DNA from: Paenibacillus alginolyticus DSM 5050 = NBRC 15375
GTDB taxonomy: Bacteria > Bacillota > Bacilli > Paenibacillales > NBRC-103111
DNA: 42,054 bases
Direction of reading: 5' to 3'
Assembly (NCBI RefSeq): GCF_000422905.1
Contig: NZ_AUGY01000077.1
Span: 1 to 42,054 of the forward strand
The translations under genes and the position numbers were made by a program. Position 1 is the first letter of the stretch; each line of letters starts with the position of its first letter. The notes beneath the pieces were generated by a model. The model saw only the letters and a list, made by a program, of their open reading frames with translations. It was not told the origin of the DNA and did not search any database. This document shows positions 1 through 8,549 of this stretch, piece by piece.

Positions 1-280
1 CAAAAGTCCCTGGACAACGCTAAAGTTATTGCGAATCTATTTCTATGATAGCTGGTCTAACTTTGTAAATGCTGTCTTTCGCCCGCCAAGTAGAACTTCA
101 AAGGGTCGACAGAAGACGAGCAAGACAAAAGAACGGCTAAGTTCACAGCGCATCATAGTGAGAGAATAGCGGAGACACAAGAATAAAATGTAAATTAATG
201 GTAAAAACGCGTCATTTTCTGTAGTCTTTACTTTTTTGGCTTGTACCCAGAAAAACAAAATGGTAATAAATACAATATAT
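1..280. other. No recognisable gene
   Basis: This stretch lies beyond the broken 3' end of the amidohydrolase remnant. A 71-codon minus-strand reading frame at 43-258 is open, but it has no convincing ribosome binding site and resembles no family I know, so I do not call it a gene. I see no RNA gene or repeat here. Confidence 0.4.
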
Positions 281-1200
281 TTAAGTAATTGTATTTATAC
301 GTGAAGACTTACTGATCATGTCAGCTATTTTGCATCGGTAATGATCAGGAAACTGCTTCATCACAGGTACGAAATCCTCCAACTTATTGGTACTAGCTGG
401 ATTGAGAGCGGTGAAACCCGCATAAAAATCCGCGTACAAATTGGGGTGCTTTTCGAGTAGTTTTCTGATATTTTCCGGTGAATTAAACGCGTTGGCGTGT
501 GCGAATATAATTATTGTGTTTGGATGTTTGTCAAGCGCCTCTTCTAACTTATCTATAACCATTCCGTTTGGCGGGTCAATATGCAACAGAATGGGGACTT
601 TGTATTTTGCACATATTTCGAATATGTCCGGTAAATAACCGTCCATTGGGCTTTCACCCTTCCAAGCCACTTTTGATACCACAGGTGAATACAAAGAAGC
701 AGCTGCAATTTCACCTAAACCAAAATATCCTTGTTCCAGGTTATGTGTCACTACATCGAGACTCGATTTATCATGCATATCAAAGCCAGAAAAGTAAGGA
801 ATAATACATCAGGGTTATCTTTGTAAGCCATCCATGACATCTGGTCGGTCATTACTGCGCTTGGCTCTGATACATCACCAAAGAGAACAACTTGATTGAC
901 GGCATTACGCTTCCAAACTTCCAGCATATTTATATACTTTGAATCAGATGCATCATGATTATGGGAATCGATGACTTTTAAAAGACGGTATTGTTCAACT
1001 AACTCTTTAGCCGTTTTCTGAGTCCCCTTATCAATCTTTGTTTCATTTACGATTAAAGGTATATTTGAGGTGGGTGAAGCTTTTGTTACGGCAGAATCTT
1101 TTACTTGGTCAAACGGGAATAGACCCAAAACAGAAATTAGCCATATCCCTATGGCTGTACTCACAGTCACTATTAATGTAATAATAATCCGGTTTTTCAT
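281..1200 (-). pseudogene. Membrane-anchored amidohydrolase (TIM-barrel metal hydrolase), frameshifted and truncated
   Basis: Two overlapping frames make one broken protein. The 5' part, from ATG at 1200, has an N-terminal hydrophobic anchor (IIITLIVTVSTAIGIWLISV), then the metal-binding motif IDSHNHD, typical of Amidohydro_2/TatD-like hydrolases. It runs out of frame near 790-805. The downstream frame continues the same fold: FSGFDMHDKSS, then VPILLHIDPP and IIIFAHANA, which match the later His motifs of the barrel. One indel near 800 would join them. The 3' end stops at 281 without the terminal Asp-containing strand (usually GTDS or similar), so the gene also seems to have lost its C-terminus. 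The GxGYxYP gene lies divergently upstream. The family assignment is good, the substrate is unknown, and loss of function is likely. A sequencing error could explain the frameshift but not the missing 3' end. Confidence 0.75.
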
Positions 1201-1607
1201 TCGTATGACCAACTTTCTTTCTTGAAATGTATCAGCCTTCAAATCGTAGAACCAAATAAAATTAATTCGGGGAACTCAACTGATTATCCTTTATTTTCCA
1301 TCGAAAAATCAAGAGCTTAGTCTGCATTTTATAATATATCAAATGAGGTTTATCTGCATCCATTAAGCAGCCTCCTCCAACTGCAAAATATGTCATTACT
1401 TAAGTTTTATTCATGTAGAATAAAGCAATATTTTGTATTTCTTTAAGATTGTTTGTCGAAACACTTGATTTATCATATATAACATGTTAAATATATCCAT
1501 GCAGATATGTCATGACAATACAATGCACGCTACTCTTCGATGAAGGAGGTTATATTGAAACAAAGACAGCTTCGTTGAATTTAAAATTTCAAAATGAGGT
1601 GAGCAGA
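1201..1607. other. Divergent intergenic region with a possible short leader ORF
   Basis: The region between the amidohydrolase remnant and the GxGYxYP gene is AT-rich and should hold promoters for both. A strong AAGGAGG at 1543-1549 is followed five bases later by TTG (1555), which opens only a seven-codon frame (LKQRQLR) ending at 1578. This frame is not that of the downstream gene. It could be a leader peptide, or the original start of the gene now cut off by a frameshift. No terminator is seen. Confidence 0.35.
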
Positions 1608-3650
1608 TTGATTGGGAAATTAAGAATTTTATGCATGGTACTACTATGTGTGACAATGCTGCCTTTCAGCATTTCTGCAGCACAGGCTGATGGTGTGACT
1701 GCTGATGGGATTAAATGGCCGAAAAATCAAGCGCTTCCAACTTTTAATCAACCCAAGCATTTAGACGTTGTCAATGTTTCTAATGCACCTGGAGACGTCA
1801 AACTGCTGATGGCTACACTTCAGGGCGTTGTGAATCGAGAAAGCCCCCGTATCTATCTGATTCAGAACAAGGTGGACCCTTGGTATAACGAAATGACCAT
1901 ACCGCATAAGCTCCATGAAAACAGCATGGATGTCTTCGATTTGTATAAAAATGAAGTAAAAGGAATCATTATCTACGATCCGAAAACGCCAGATTCCATA
2001 AACGTCGCGACCACGATGGCTGGACTTAAGAATGCTGTTGTCGTCAGCCCTGAATTGGCAGGCAAACTAACTGCGGCTCCCTACAAATTGAAAGTGATCG
2101 AAGATTTCCGGGGCAAATTCAAAAATAAAATTGACGCGTACACATGGCAGTACGAGCACTTATGGAATCAGACGACTCACCGGATGCTGATTGGGCTCAG
2201 TCCGGACACATCAATCTCGCTCCCCCCCGGTTTACCCGAATCCTTCGTCACGATTGCTGAAGAGAAAAGGCAAATAAGGGATGCCAGTAACCGAGGAACG
2301 TATGAATACGACCTTTCATCGTTTTTAGGGAAAGAGGCGATATACGTTCGTTTCGATGATTCTTTCACCCAGGACGGATGGGGACCGGCCGTTCATGCCA
2401 TCACCGTAAAGGCAGACGGGAACGTAATCGCTCAATTTGAGGCTGGTACGCCCGAGGAAGAATTGTACTTGTATGACAGGCAAAATTCAAAGCATTTACC
2501 GGGTGCAGACCACCGCTTCGCAGATAACGGAAGTTACTTCATGTATGAATTTAAACCAACTGCTGGAACGAAACAGTTGACGATCTCTGTAGAGATGTGG
2601 AATCAATACAAAGTTTCGGTCGGCAACATTCGCCCTCTCTCGTCTGAGCAGAAAGAGCCTTACGGATATTTACGAGACTATGCGGTCGCTAACAAAGCAA
2701 TGGTTTTCTGGCTTTCGACGGATGTGCCGGATCAGCGAGCACTCTTAGAGAAGATTCTGTCCGATGTCGAGCCGGGGACACCTTATCTGGGCTGGTTCAG
2801 CAATGACTTCGAAGGCGAAGCCGCTTCCGTCGACCTACTTTCTAGGCATAGCGTCTTCGTATTGGCAGCTGATTGGTTCCACAACATGACCGTCTTCTCG
2901 GGAACGAAGGTGGAAGCCGTCCCTAAGATCAAGCCCAATCCGCTCAAACTGGAAAATAAAATTTATGTGACGTTCACTTTCGGCGAAGGCGACAATTTGC
3001 AATACAATTTGAACCATATGCGAGAGAATCTATGGGAAGATCCTGCACGAGGTAAAGTACCTATTAATTGGACTTCCAGTCCATTACTCTACGATGCCGC
3101 TCCAATGGTTCTTAATTATTACCGGAAAACGGCAACAGAGAATGACTTGCTGGTCGCCGGACCGTCTGGCGCTGGTTATTTCAACCCGCATCCATGGCCG
3201 GAGGAAACGTTACCGGATTTCATGAAGGATACTTATAGATATCTCAAACAAACCGGTATGACCATTCCGATGGTGATAAACCGGGATGTCACCAAAGACA
3301 TACCCATAAGCTCCTCCGAAGCAGCCGCGTACGAGCATAATTATAAAGTTCCCGGCATCCTGCTTGTAAGCGATCAATTCGGCATCGAAATCATGAACGG
3401 TACGCTTCCTGTATCGATGATGCGAGGAATTGGAACGGTTCAGGATGGAATTAATATGCTAGCCGAGGCCAAGAAAGGCTGGGACGGCAAATCACCATTG
3501 TTCCTTTCCGTCGGGGTGAATGCGTGGGGTATGAGACCTAACGATATTCTGGCCATCGCCGAATCACTCGAAAAGGAATATAAGATCGTAAACGCCGAAC
3601 AATATTTCACACTTATTCGTGAAGCTTATGGATTGTCCAAAAAAGAATAA
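1608..3650 (+). CDS. Secreted GxGYxYP-domain protein (putative glycoside hydrolase family)
   Basis: The frame is open from 1512, but I prefer TTG at 1608. It has GAGGTGA five bases upstream and makes a clean signal peptide (KLRILCMVLLCVTMLPFSI then AQA). The mature protein starts with a GxGYxYP N-terminal-like segment (LDVVNVSNAPGD, LQGVVNRESPRIYL). An inserted beta-sandwich of roughly residues 235-345 (YDLSSFLGKEAIYVRF onward) resembles a galactose-binding-like fold. The C-terminal half carries FTFGEGDNLQYN and, near residue 522, the family signature GPSGAGYFNPHPWP. The family is known mainly from polysaccharide-degrading bacteria and is a predicted glycoside hydrolase; its activity is not established here. 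The gene stands alone, followed by a terminator. The strong but out-of-frame ribosome binding site at 1543 is odd. Confidence 0.85.
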   Translation: MIGKLRILCMVLLCVTMLPFSISAAQADGVTADGIKWPKNQALPTFNQPKHLDVVNVSNAPGDVKLLMATLQGVVNRESPRIYLIQNKVDPWYNEMTIPHKLHENSMDVFDLYKNEVKGIIIYDPKTPDSINVATTMAGLKNAVVVSPELAGKLTAAPYKLKVIEDFRGKFKNKIDAYTWQYEHLWNQTTHRMLIGLSPDTSISLPPGLPESFVTIAEEKRQIRDASNRGTYEYDLSSFLGKEAIYVRFDDSFTQDGWGPAVHAITVKADGNVIAQFEAGTPEEELYLYDRQNSKHLPGADHRFADNGSYFMYEFKPTAGTKQLTISVEMWNQYKVSVGNIRPLSSEQKEPYGYLRDYAVANKAMVFWLSTDVPDQRALLEKILSDVEPGTPYLGWFSNDFEGEAASVDLLSRHSVFVLAADWFHNMTVFSGTKVEAVPKIKPNPLKLENKIYVTFTFGEGDNLQYNLNHMRENLWEDPARGKVPINWTSSPLLYDAAPMVLNYYRKTATENDLLVAGPSGAGYFNPHPWPEETLPDFMKDTYRYLKQTGMTIPMVINRDVTKDIPISSSEAAAYEHNYKVPGILLVSDQFGIEIMNGTLPVSMMRGIGTVQDGINMLAEAKKGWDGKSPLFLSVGVNAWGMRPNDILAIAESLEKEYKIVNAEQYFTLIREAYGLSKKE

Positions 3651-3660
3651 ATCCATGTAA

Positions 3661-3711
3661 AAAGAATCGGATAGCGTGCAGTTTTAAACTGCCGCTGTCC
3701 GATTCTTTTTT
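3661..3711. terminator. Bidirectional terminator between converging genes
   Basis: AAAGAATCGGATAGCG and CGCTGTCCGATTCTTT form a long stem with one mismatch. The inner sequence TGCAGTTTTAAACTGC extends the hairpin. A-runs and T-runs flank both sides. It sits between the 3' end of the GxGYxYP gene and the 3' end of metE and can serve both. Confidence 0.85.
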
Positions 3712-3768
3712 GCTACTTTATTAACGAAGTCCGAACTCCAAATCTTAGTCCCTACAGGAATGTTTTGA

Positions 3769-6072
3769 TTAGCGATTATTGGCTATAGGTTCTTGGGCAT
3801 GCTTCGAACGCGCGATTTGCGTCGCTTCAACCATGTTTCGCAAGGAAGCGATCGTTTCTTCGAAACCACGTGTTTTAAGACCACAGTCCGGATTTATCCA
3901 GAATAGCTTCGGATCCAGCACTCGCAAGGCACGTTCGATCATACTAGTCATTTCCTCCACGCTCGGAATGCGCGGACTGTGAATATCGTATACGCCTAAA
4001 CCAATGCCTAGCTTATATGTGTTCAATTCGAAGCTATGAATCAGTTCACCGTGACTGCGAGATGTCTCGATCGAAATCACATCGGCATCCATCGCTTCGA
4101 TAGAATGGATCATGTCATGGAATTCGCAATAGCACATATGGGTGTGAATTTGCGTCGTATCCTGTACCGTGCAGGTGGCGATACGGAAGGCTCGGACTGC
4201 CCACGCCAAGTACTTCGCTTGATCATCCGCCTTAAGCGGCAAGCCTTCGCGAACCGCAGGCTCGTCGACCTGTATCATGCCAATACCTGCCTGCTCAAGC
4301 GCCTCCACCTCTTGTCTAAGCGCATAGGCCAGTTGGTAGGCAATTTGTTCACGCGTGATGTCCTCGCGAACGAACGACCAATTCATTATCGTAATCGGAC
4401 CAGTCAGCATTCCTTTTACTGGACGTTTGGTCTGTGTCTGTGCATACTTTGTTTCTTCGACAGTCATCGGCCCCTTGAAAGCTACGTCCCCAAATATAAT
4501 TGGCGGCTTAACACAACGAGAACCGTACGACTGCACCCATCCGTTCTGCGTGAAAACGAAGCCCGCGAGCTTCTCTCCAAAGAATTCGACCATGTCGGTT
4601 CGCTCAAATTCGCCATGCACGAGAACATCCAATCCGATCTCCTCCTGAAGCTTGATCCAGATGTCGATCTGTTCTCGGATGAAGTTAGCATACTGCTCAT
4701 TGTTCCATTCACCCTTGCGCCACTGTTGACGGGCCTTGCGCACCTCAGGAGATTGCGGAAAGCTGCCAATTGTCGTCGTCGGAAAAATCGGCAATTGCCA
4801 CTTCTTCTGTTGAGCAATATGACGCTCAGAAAATGGTCGACTGCGCTCAGGGTGTTGAGCACTGATGGAGGCGACTGCATGCTGAATGTCACTCCGATTG
4901 CGCTCACCTGATAGCTTGAGTGCCTGTATAGCTCGATCACATTCTTCCAGTTCGCCTGTGATACTGGCGGCTCCTTGAGAGATCGCTTTTGCAAGAAGTA
5001 CAAGCTCATCCAGCTTCTCATCTGCAAATGCGAGAGCATCTTTCAGTTCAGATACGAGCTTCGTCTCATGTTTTACCGATACCGGAACATGAAGCAAGCT
5101 GCATGACGTCTGCACAATAAGTCGCTCAGTCGTTACGATCTCAGCGAGTTTTTCTACGAGTGCCAGCTTCTCGCGCAGTGGCGCCTTCCAAATCCCACGA
5201 CCGTCAATGACCCCCGCACCTAACACCTTATCCGCCGGAAAACCTAGCGCTTTAATCGACGATAGATTACCGGAGTAACCATGTACGAAATCTAACCCTA
5301 TTCCTTTGACGGGCAGCGCGACGATATCATTGTAGTGCTCTACCGATTCAAAGTAAGTTTGCAGCATGATATTCAGGTTCGGCACTGAGACTGCAAATGT
5401 CTCATAAATGGTCTTTAACCGCTGCAAGTCATCTGCGTTTAATTTCGTGACGATAATCGGTTCGTCTATTTGTACCCATTGAACCCCTTCACTTGCAAGC
5501 TCCTGTAGGATCTGCACATAAAGCGGAAGTAAGCGTCCCAGCCAGTCATCGGTCTCCGAAATACGGTATCCTTTTGACAGCTTCAGGAATGTCAGCGGTC
5601 CGACGATAACGGGCTTGCCCTCGATCCCAAGCTTCTCCTTAGCCTCCCGATAAGCCATAAGCGGTCTATTTTCGGTAAGCACCGGCGATGCCTCGCCCAG
5701 TTCCGGTACGATATAATGATAGTTGGTATTAAACCATTTGGTCATTTCGCTTGCCGCAGCTTCCTTCGTCCCACGAGCGATCCCGTAATAAACCGATAAC
5801 GGTACCTTGCCGCCCTCATACCGAAAGCGTTTCGGAATAATTCCGAACATCGTGGAAGTATCCAGAATATGATCGTAATAGCTGAAATCGTTGACCGCAA
5901 TGAAGTCGATGCCTTTCTCTTGCTGCTTACGCAAATGATTCAAACGGATCTCTTGCAGCTGACGGTGAAACTCCGATTCTTCAAGCTTGCCTGCCCAAAA
6001 AGCTTCGAGCGCTTTCTTCCATTCTCGCTCCGCTCCAATACGCGGATATCCCAACACGCTGCTTTTCATCAT
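3769..6072 (-). CDS. metE: Cobalamin-independent methionine synthase MetE
   Basis: A 767-residue, full-length 5-methyltetrahydropteroyltriglutamate-homocysteine S-methyltransferase, which makes methionine in the cytosol without vitamin B12. Both barrel halves are present: N-terminal SVLGYPRIGAEREWKKALE and C-terminal TTTIGSFPQSPEVR. The zinc ligands are visible as His and Cys in HTHMCYCEF (about residues 642-648) and Cys in NPDCGLKTRG (about 728). MLTGPITIMNWSF and QVDEPAVREGLPLK are further family motifs. GAGGAG lies nine bases before the ATG. The LysR gene ends 112 bases upstream on the same strand, and the gap holds inverted repeats. I saw no T-box or SAM riboswitch in that gap, so regulator-based control is more likely. 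No lesion is visible. Confidence 0.97.
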   Translation of the reverse strand: MMKSSVLGYPRIGAEREWKKALEAFWAGKLEESEFHRQLQEIRLNHLRKQQEKGIDFIAVNDFSYYDHILDTSTMFGIIPKRFRYEGGKVPLSVYYGIARGTKEAAASEMTKWFNTNYHYIVPELGEASPVLTENRPLMAYREAKEKLGIEGKPVIVGPLTFLKLSKGYRISETDDWLGRLLPLYVQILQELASEGVQWVQIDEPIIVTKLNADDLQRLKTIYETFAVSVPNLNIMLQTYFESVEHYNDIVALPVKGIGLDFVHGYSGNLSSIKALGFPADKVLGAGVIDGRGIWKAPLREKLALVEKLAEIVTTERLIVQTSCSLLHVPVSVKHETKLVSELKDALAFADEKLDELVLLAKAISQGAASITGELEECDRAIQALKLSGERNRSDIQHAVASISAQHPERSRPFSERHIAQQKKWQLPIFPTTTIGSFPQSPEVRKARQQWRKGEWNNEQYANFIREQIDIWIKLQEEIGLDVLVHGEFERTDMVEFFGEKLAGFVFTQNGWVQSYGSRCVKPPIIFGDVAFKGPMTVEETKYAQTQTKRPVKGMLTGPITIMNWSFVREDITREQIAYQLAYALRQEVEALEQAGIGMIQVDEPAVREGLPLKADDQAKYLAWAVRAFRIATCTVQDTTQIHTHMCYCEFHDMIHSIEAMDADVISIETSRSHGELIHSFELNTYKLGIGLGVYDIHSPRIPSVEEMTSMIERALRVLDPKLFWINPDCGLKTRGFEETIASLRNMVEATQIARSKHAQEPIANNR

Positions 6073-6123
6073 CTTGTAAAACTCCTCTACAAATTGTTAC
6101 AAGAAGGATATCACGTATTGTTG

Positions 6124-6175
6124 GATATAGCGTAACTGGAATAAACTATATCTAGCCATAGCTAATGGCTATATC
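6124..6175. promoter_or_regulatory. Inverted repeats upstream of metE, probable LysR-type operator
   Basis: The gap between the LysR gene and metE holds GATATAG (6124-6130) with CTATATC (6146-6152), and TAGCCAT-AGCTA-ATGGCTA (6153-6171), followed by another CTATATC (6169-6175). Two nested dyads with 5- and 15-base centres next to a LysR gene fit a LysR-type binding region controlling metE. That the neighbouring regulator binds here is inference. Confidence 0.55.
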
Positions 6176-6183
6176 AAAGCGTT

Positions 6184-7086
6184 TTATTGGGATATTGCTT
6201 GCATGAGTGCTTGAATATAGGCCGCTCCTAACTTGGATAGCGAAGCATTTCTATGGGAAATCCATCCGACATGGATGGTTTCCTCACAATCCAAAGGTAC
6301 GGGAATAATCTCATTTCCATTCAAATCGGCACTTAACACCCCAGTCGATATGGTGTATCCGTTCAATCCGATCAATAAATTGAATAGTGTCGCCCTGTCA
6401 TTAACACGAATACTTTTCTTATGTGATATCGTGCTAAGAATCTCTTCTGAAAAGTGAAAGGAATTATACTCCCCTTGATCAAAGGATAGATATGGATAAT
6501 TCTGAAGCTGGTCAATGGTCACTATGGATTGCTTGGCCAACGGGTTTTTAATACTGATAAAAATATGCGGCTTAGCCGTTAATAAGCTGTTGAATTGCAA
6601 ATTCGCGGTTTTGAGCAGCTTGTTGATGACTTTCCCATTAAACTCATTCACATATAAAATGCCGATCTCGCTGCGTAAATTTTTGACATCTTCAATAATC
6701 TCATAGGTTTTGGTCTCTTTCAAAGCTAGCTCATATTCATCTTGGCCATACTCCTGGACCAGACTCACAAATGCATTCACCGCAAAAGCGTAATGCTGAG
6801 TGGAAACCGAAAAATGCTGCGGGGAAGGCTTCGCATTGAGGTAGCGGCTTTCCAATAATTCCGCCTGCTCGACTACCTGTCGCGCGTAGCTCAAGAATTC
6901 AATACCTTCCTTAGAAAGTGAGATTCCTTTATTAGATCTTTCGAATATCGCAAGCTGCATTTCTTCTTCCAGATCCTTAATCGCATTTGAAAGACTAGGC
7001 TGAGAAATAAATAACCGCTTGGCCGCTTCGTTAATTGATCCCCGATTAGCAACCTCAATAACGTACTTTAATTGTTGTAAAGTCAA
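6184..7086 (-). CDS. LysR-family transcriptional regulator, probable metE regulator
   Basis: A 300-residue LysR-type regulator of normal length. The N-terminal winged helix-turn-helix is clear: LQQLKYVIEVANRGSINEAA, then KRLFISQPSLSNAIKDLEEE. A linker helix and a periplasmic-binding-like effector domain follow (HIFISIKNPLAKQSIVTIDQL and later). The start is TTG at 7086, with GAGGGGAG about seven bases upstream. It sits between the grpB-like gene (44-base gap) and metE (112-base gap), all on one strand. Position and the dyads in front of metE suggest that it controls methionine synthesis, much as MetR does in enterobacteria. The effector is unknown, and the protein could instead be a CysB/CysL-like regulator of sulfur use. 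Confidence 0.88.
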   Translation of the reverse strand: MTLQQLKYVIEVANRGSINEAAKRLFISQPSLSNAIKDLEEEMQLAIFERSNKGISLSKEGIEFLSYARQVVEQAELLESRYLNAKPSPQHFSVSTQHYAFAVNAFVSLVQEYGQDEYELALKETKTYEIIEDVKNLRSEIGILYVNEFNGKVINKLLKTANLQFNSLLTAKPHIFISIKNPLAKQSIVTIDQLQNYPYLSFDQGEYNSFHFSEEILSTISHKKSIRVNDRATLFNLLIGLNGYTISTGVLSADLNGNEIIPVPLDCEETIHVGWISHRNASLSKLGAAYIQALMQAISQ

Positions 7087-7130
7087 CGAAATACTCCCCT
7101 CAAGAATCTTGATCCATCATTTATCTCAAG

Positions 7131-7637
7131 TTATTTCCATCCAGCTTGTTTCAAAATCTCTTTTACGAAATCGCTCTTGGCATTAGAGTAGGCCACGCGG
7201 TCATTATGAAATCGACGTGCAAGTTCCATCTTCAAGTCACCGTACATTTTAGCGTCATTTGGATGGATTCTCAAATAATCTCGAAATAGGATATGACGCT
7301 TATATTCAGCATTTTCAACGGTGCATACGTACAGGTGATGCCAAGGGATGCCATCGGGAGGAATAAAAGCTTCACGCCCTGTGGCTCCTAAATCGCCTTC
7401 ATGCACATATCCTAGAGTGGCGAGCCCTTGGATGGCTGTATGGACATCACCTTGCGTAGATACCGCCACGTCAATATCAACAATAGGTTTAGCTGCTAAT
7501 CCTGGAACGGATGTGCTCCCAACATGTTCTATCTTTACTTCAAGGTCGCTTAAAACCGGAAGTACGAAGTCTCGTAACTGTTCAAACAACTGAACCCAAC
7601 TCGGATCATATTCTACAACTACGATACTGGCTCCCAT
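7131..7637 (-). CDS. GrpB-family (UPF0157) nucleotidyltransferase-like protein
   Basis: A 168-residue member of the GrpB/UPF0157 family, which has a nucleotidyltransferase fold. The family core is visible: VVEYDPSWVQLFEQL, then KIEHVGSTSVPGLAAKPIVD with the GS and DIDV residues that mark the predicted active site, then FIPPDGIPWHHLYVC and HILFRDYLR. I chose ATG 7637 because GAGGAG lies seven bases upstream; a frame nine codons longer lacks such a site. The reaction is not known for the family; some members are fused to dephospho-CoA kinase. It may be co-transcribed with the LysR gene 44 bases downstream, but no functional link is evident. Confidence 0.88.
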   Translation of the reverse strand: MGASIVVVEYDPSWVQLFEQLRDFVLPVLSDLEVKIEHVGSTSVPGLAAKPIVDIDVAVSTQGDVHTAIQGLATLGYVHEGDLGATGREAFIPPDGIPWHHLYVCTVENAEYKRHILFRDYLRIHPNDAKMYGDLKMELARRFHNDRVAYSNAKSDFVKEILKQAGWK

Positions 7638-7740
7638 AGAAATTCTCCTCACACATACTTTCAAAATAATTCGTTAGCATTTTTACATATTCCTGCTGTT
7701 AACAGCCTGTTACATAAATATATGTTTAAAACAAAAAGCC

Positions 7741-7789
7741 CCGTTCTAAAAAGAACGGAAGTAAAAAAGACCCCTTTCGGGGTCTTTTT
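7741..7789. terminator. Tandem hairpins, terminator-like
   Basis: CCGTTCT-AAAA-AGAACGG (7741-7758) is followed by AAAAAGACCCC-TTTC-GGGGTCTTTTT (7764-7789). The second is a textbook intrinsic terminator with A and T runs on both sides. It lies upstream of the grpB-like gene, so it probably ends a transcript from outside or insulates the two promoters. Confidence 0.75.
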
Positions 7790-8035
7790 CGACGGTGATA
7801 GGATTATGGTACTTTTGCCTTGAACCTTACTTAGCTGGGTCTCTACCTCAACACATTCCTGTAGTATATGACTACATTAATGAATCTGCGGCACATCTCC
7901 TCGCTTCTATATAGATTCAAAAACAACTTCCCTGGTAGTTCGTTGCATGGTATGCGACACAACACCTCGCTGAATCACCGTCGTAAAGTAATATGTCCGT
8001 TCTCGAAAATGTTATGCATCTGGACACTCATTTTA
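7790..8035. other. Intergenic, nothing recognised
   Basis: This is an upstream region for the marR operon. An open frame at 7868-8113 has no ribosome binding site and no family resemblance, and it overlaps the clear marR promoter, so it is not called. Confidence 0.4.
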
Positions 8036-8075
8036 TTGACGAATTTATTTGCTAGGCATATAATTGCTATAGCAA
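8036..8075 (+). promoter_or_regulatory. marR-MFS promoter with overlapping palindromic operator
   Basis: TTGACG (8036-8041) and TATAAT (8059-8064) are separated by exactly 17 bases, an excellent vegetative promoter. A perfect 12-bp palindrome, TTGCTATAGCAA (8064-8075), starts in the last base of the -10 box, and an extra TTGCTA lies at 8049-8054 in the spacer. This placement would let a bound MarR dimer block transcription, so autorepression is inferred. Confidence 0.8.
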
Positions 8076-8099
8076 CTAATTTCGAGAGGGTGAATCATT

Positions 8100-8549
8100 T
8101 TGGGACTGGATAGCTCATTTGGATTTATTTTGAACCATGCCGGAAGACGATTGACACAATTATTGAACAGCCATTTTCAACCTTATGATATGACAACAGA
8201 GCAATGGGCTGTACTCAATCGTTTAGCTGATGAAGATGGCATTACGCAGAAACTGTTAGCGGTCCGAGCTGAAAAGGATCAGACCAATATTACGCGAATC
8301 CTCGATCAATTGGAACGCAAAGGCCTAGTGGAGCGACGGGCCAATGAGACGGATCGAAGATCGTTTCTTACTTTTATCACGGAGCAAGGCAAAGTTTTGA
8401 ATGATATCCTGACGCCGATTGAGCAGAAGGTAATCGCCTCGGTTCTTAGCGGTTTTACGGACGAACAAACAACGATTTTGCGGGAGATGCTCAACCAATT
8501 GACCAACCAGGCCAATGCATGCATCAAGGAAGTGGAGGAGTCATCGTGA
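8100..8549 (+). CDS. MarR-family transcriptional regulator
   Basis: A 149-residue MarR-family winged-helix repressor. An N-terminal dimerisation helix (FGFILNHAGRRLTQLLNSHF) is followed by MTTEQWAVLNRLAD, the recognition region ITQKLLAVRAEKDQTNITRI, and the wing LERKGLVERRANETDRRSF with the conserved DxR motif. The start is TTG at 8100, preceded by GAGGGTGA at six bases. Its stop overlaps the GTG start of the MFS gene (GTGA), so the two are translationally coupled. The arrangement resembles the B. subtilis ywoH-ywoG pair. It probably represses its own operon through the palindrome at 8064-8075; the inducing ligand is unknown. Confidence 0.92.
   Translation: MGLDSSFGFILNHAGRRLTQLLNSHFQPYDMTTEQWAVLNRLADEDGITQKLLAVRAEKDQTNITRILDQLERKGLVERRANETDRRSFLTFITEQGKVLNDILTPIEQKVIASVLSGFTDEQTTILREMLNQLTNQANACIKEVEESS

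Noticed and set aside
43..258. 71-codon minus-strand frame
   Set aside because: No ribosome binding site, odd composition and no family resemblance.
4036..4911. Long plus-strand frame opposite metE
   Set aside because: It is the antisense shadow of a certain metE gene and lacks start signals.
7868..8113. 81-codon plus-strand frame before marR
   Set aside because: It overlaps the marR promoter and has no ribosome binding site.
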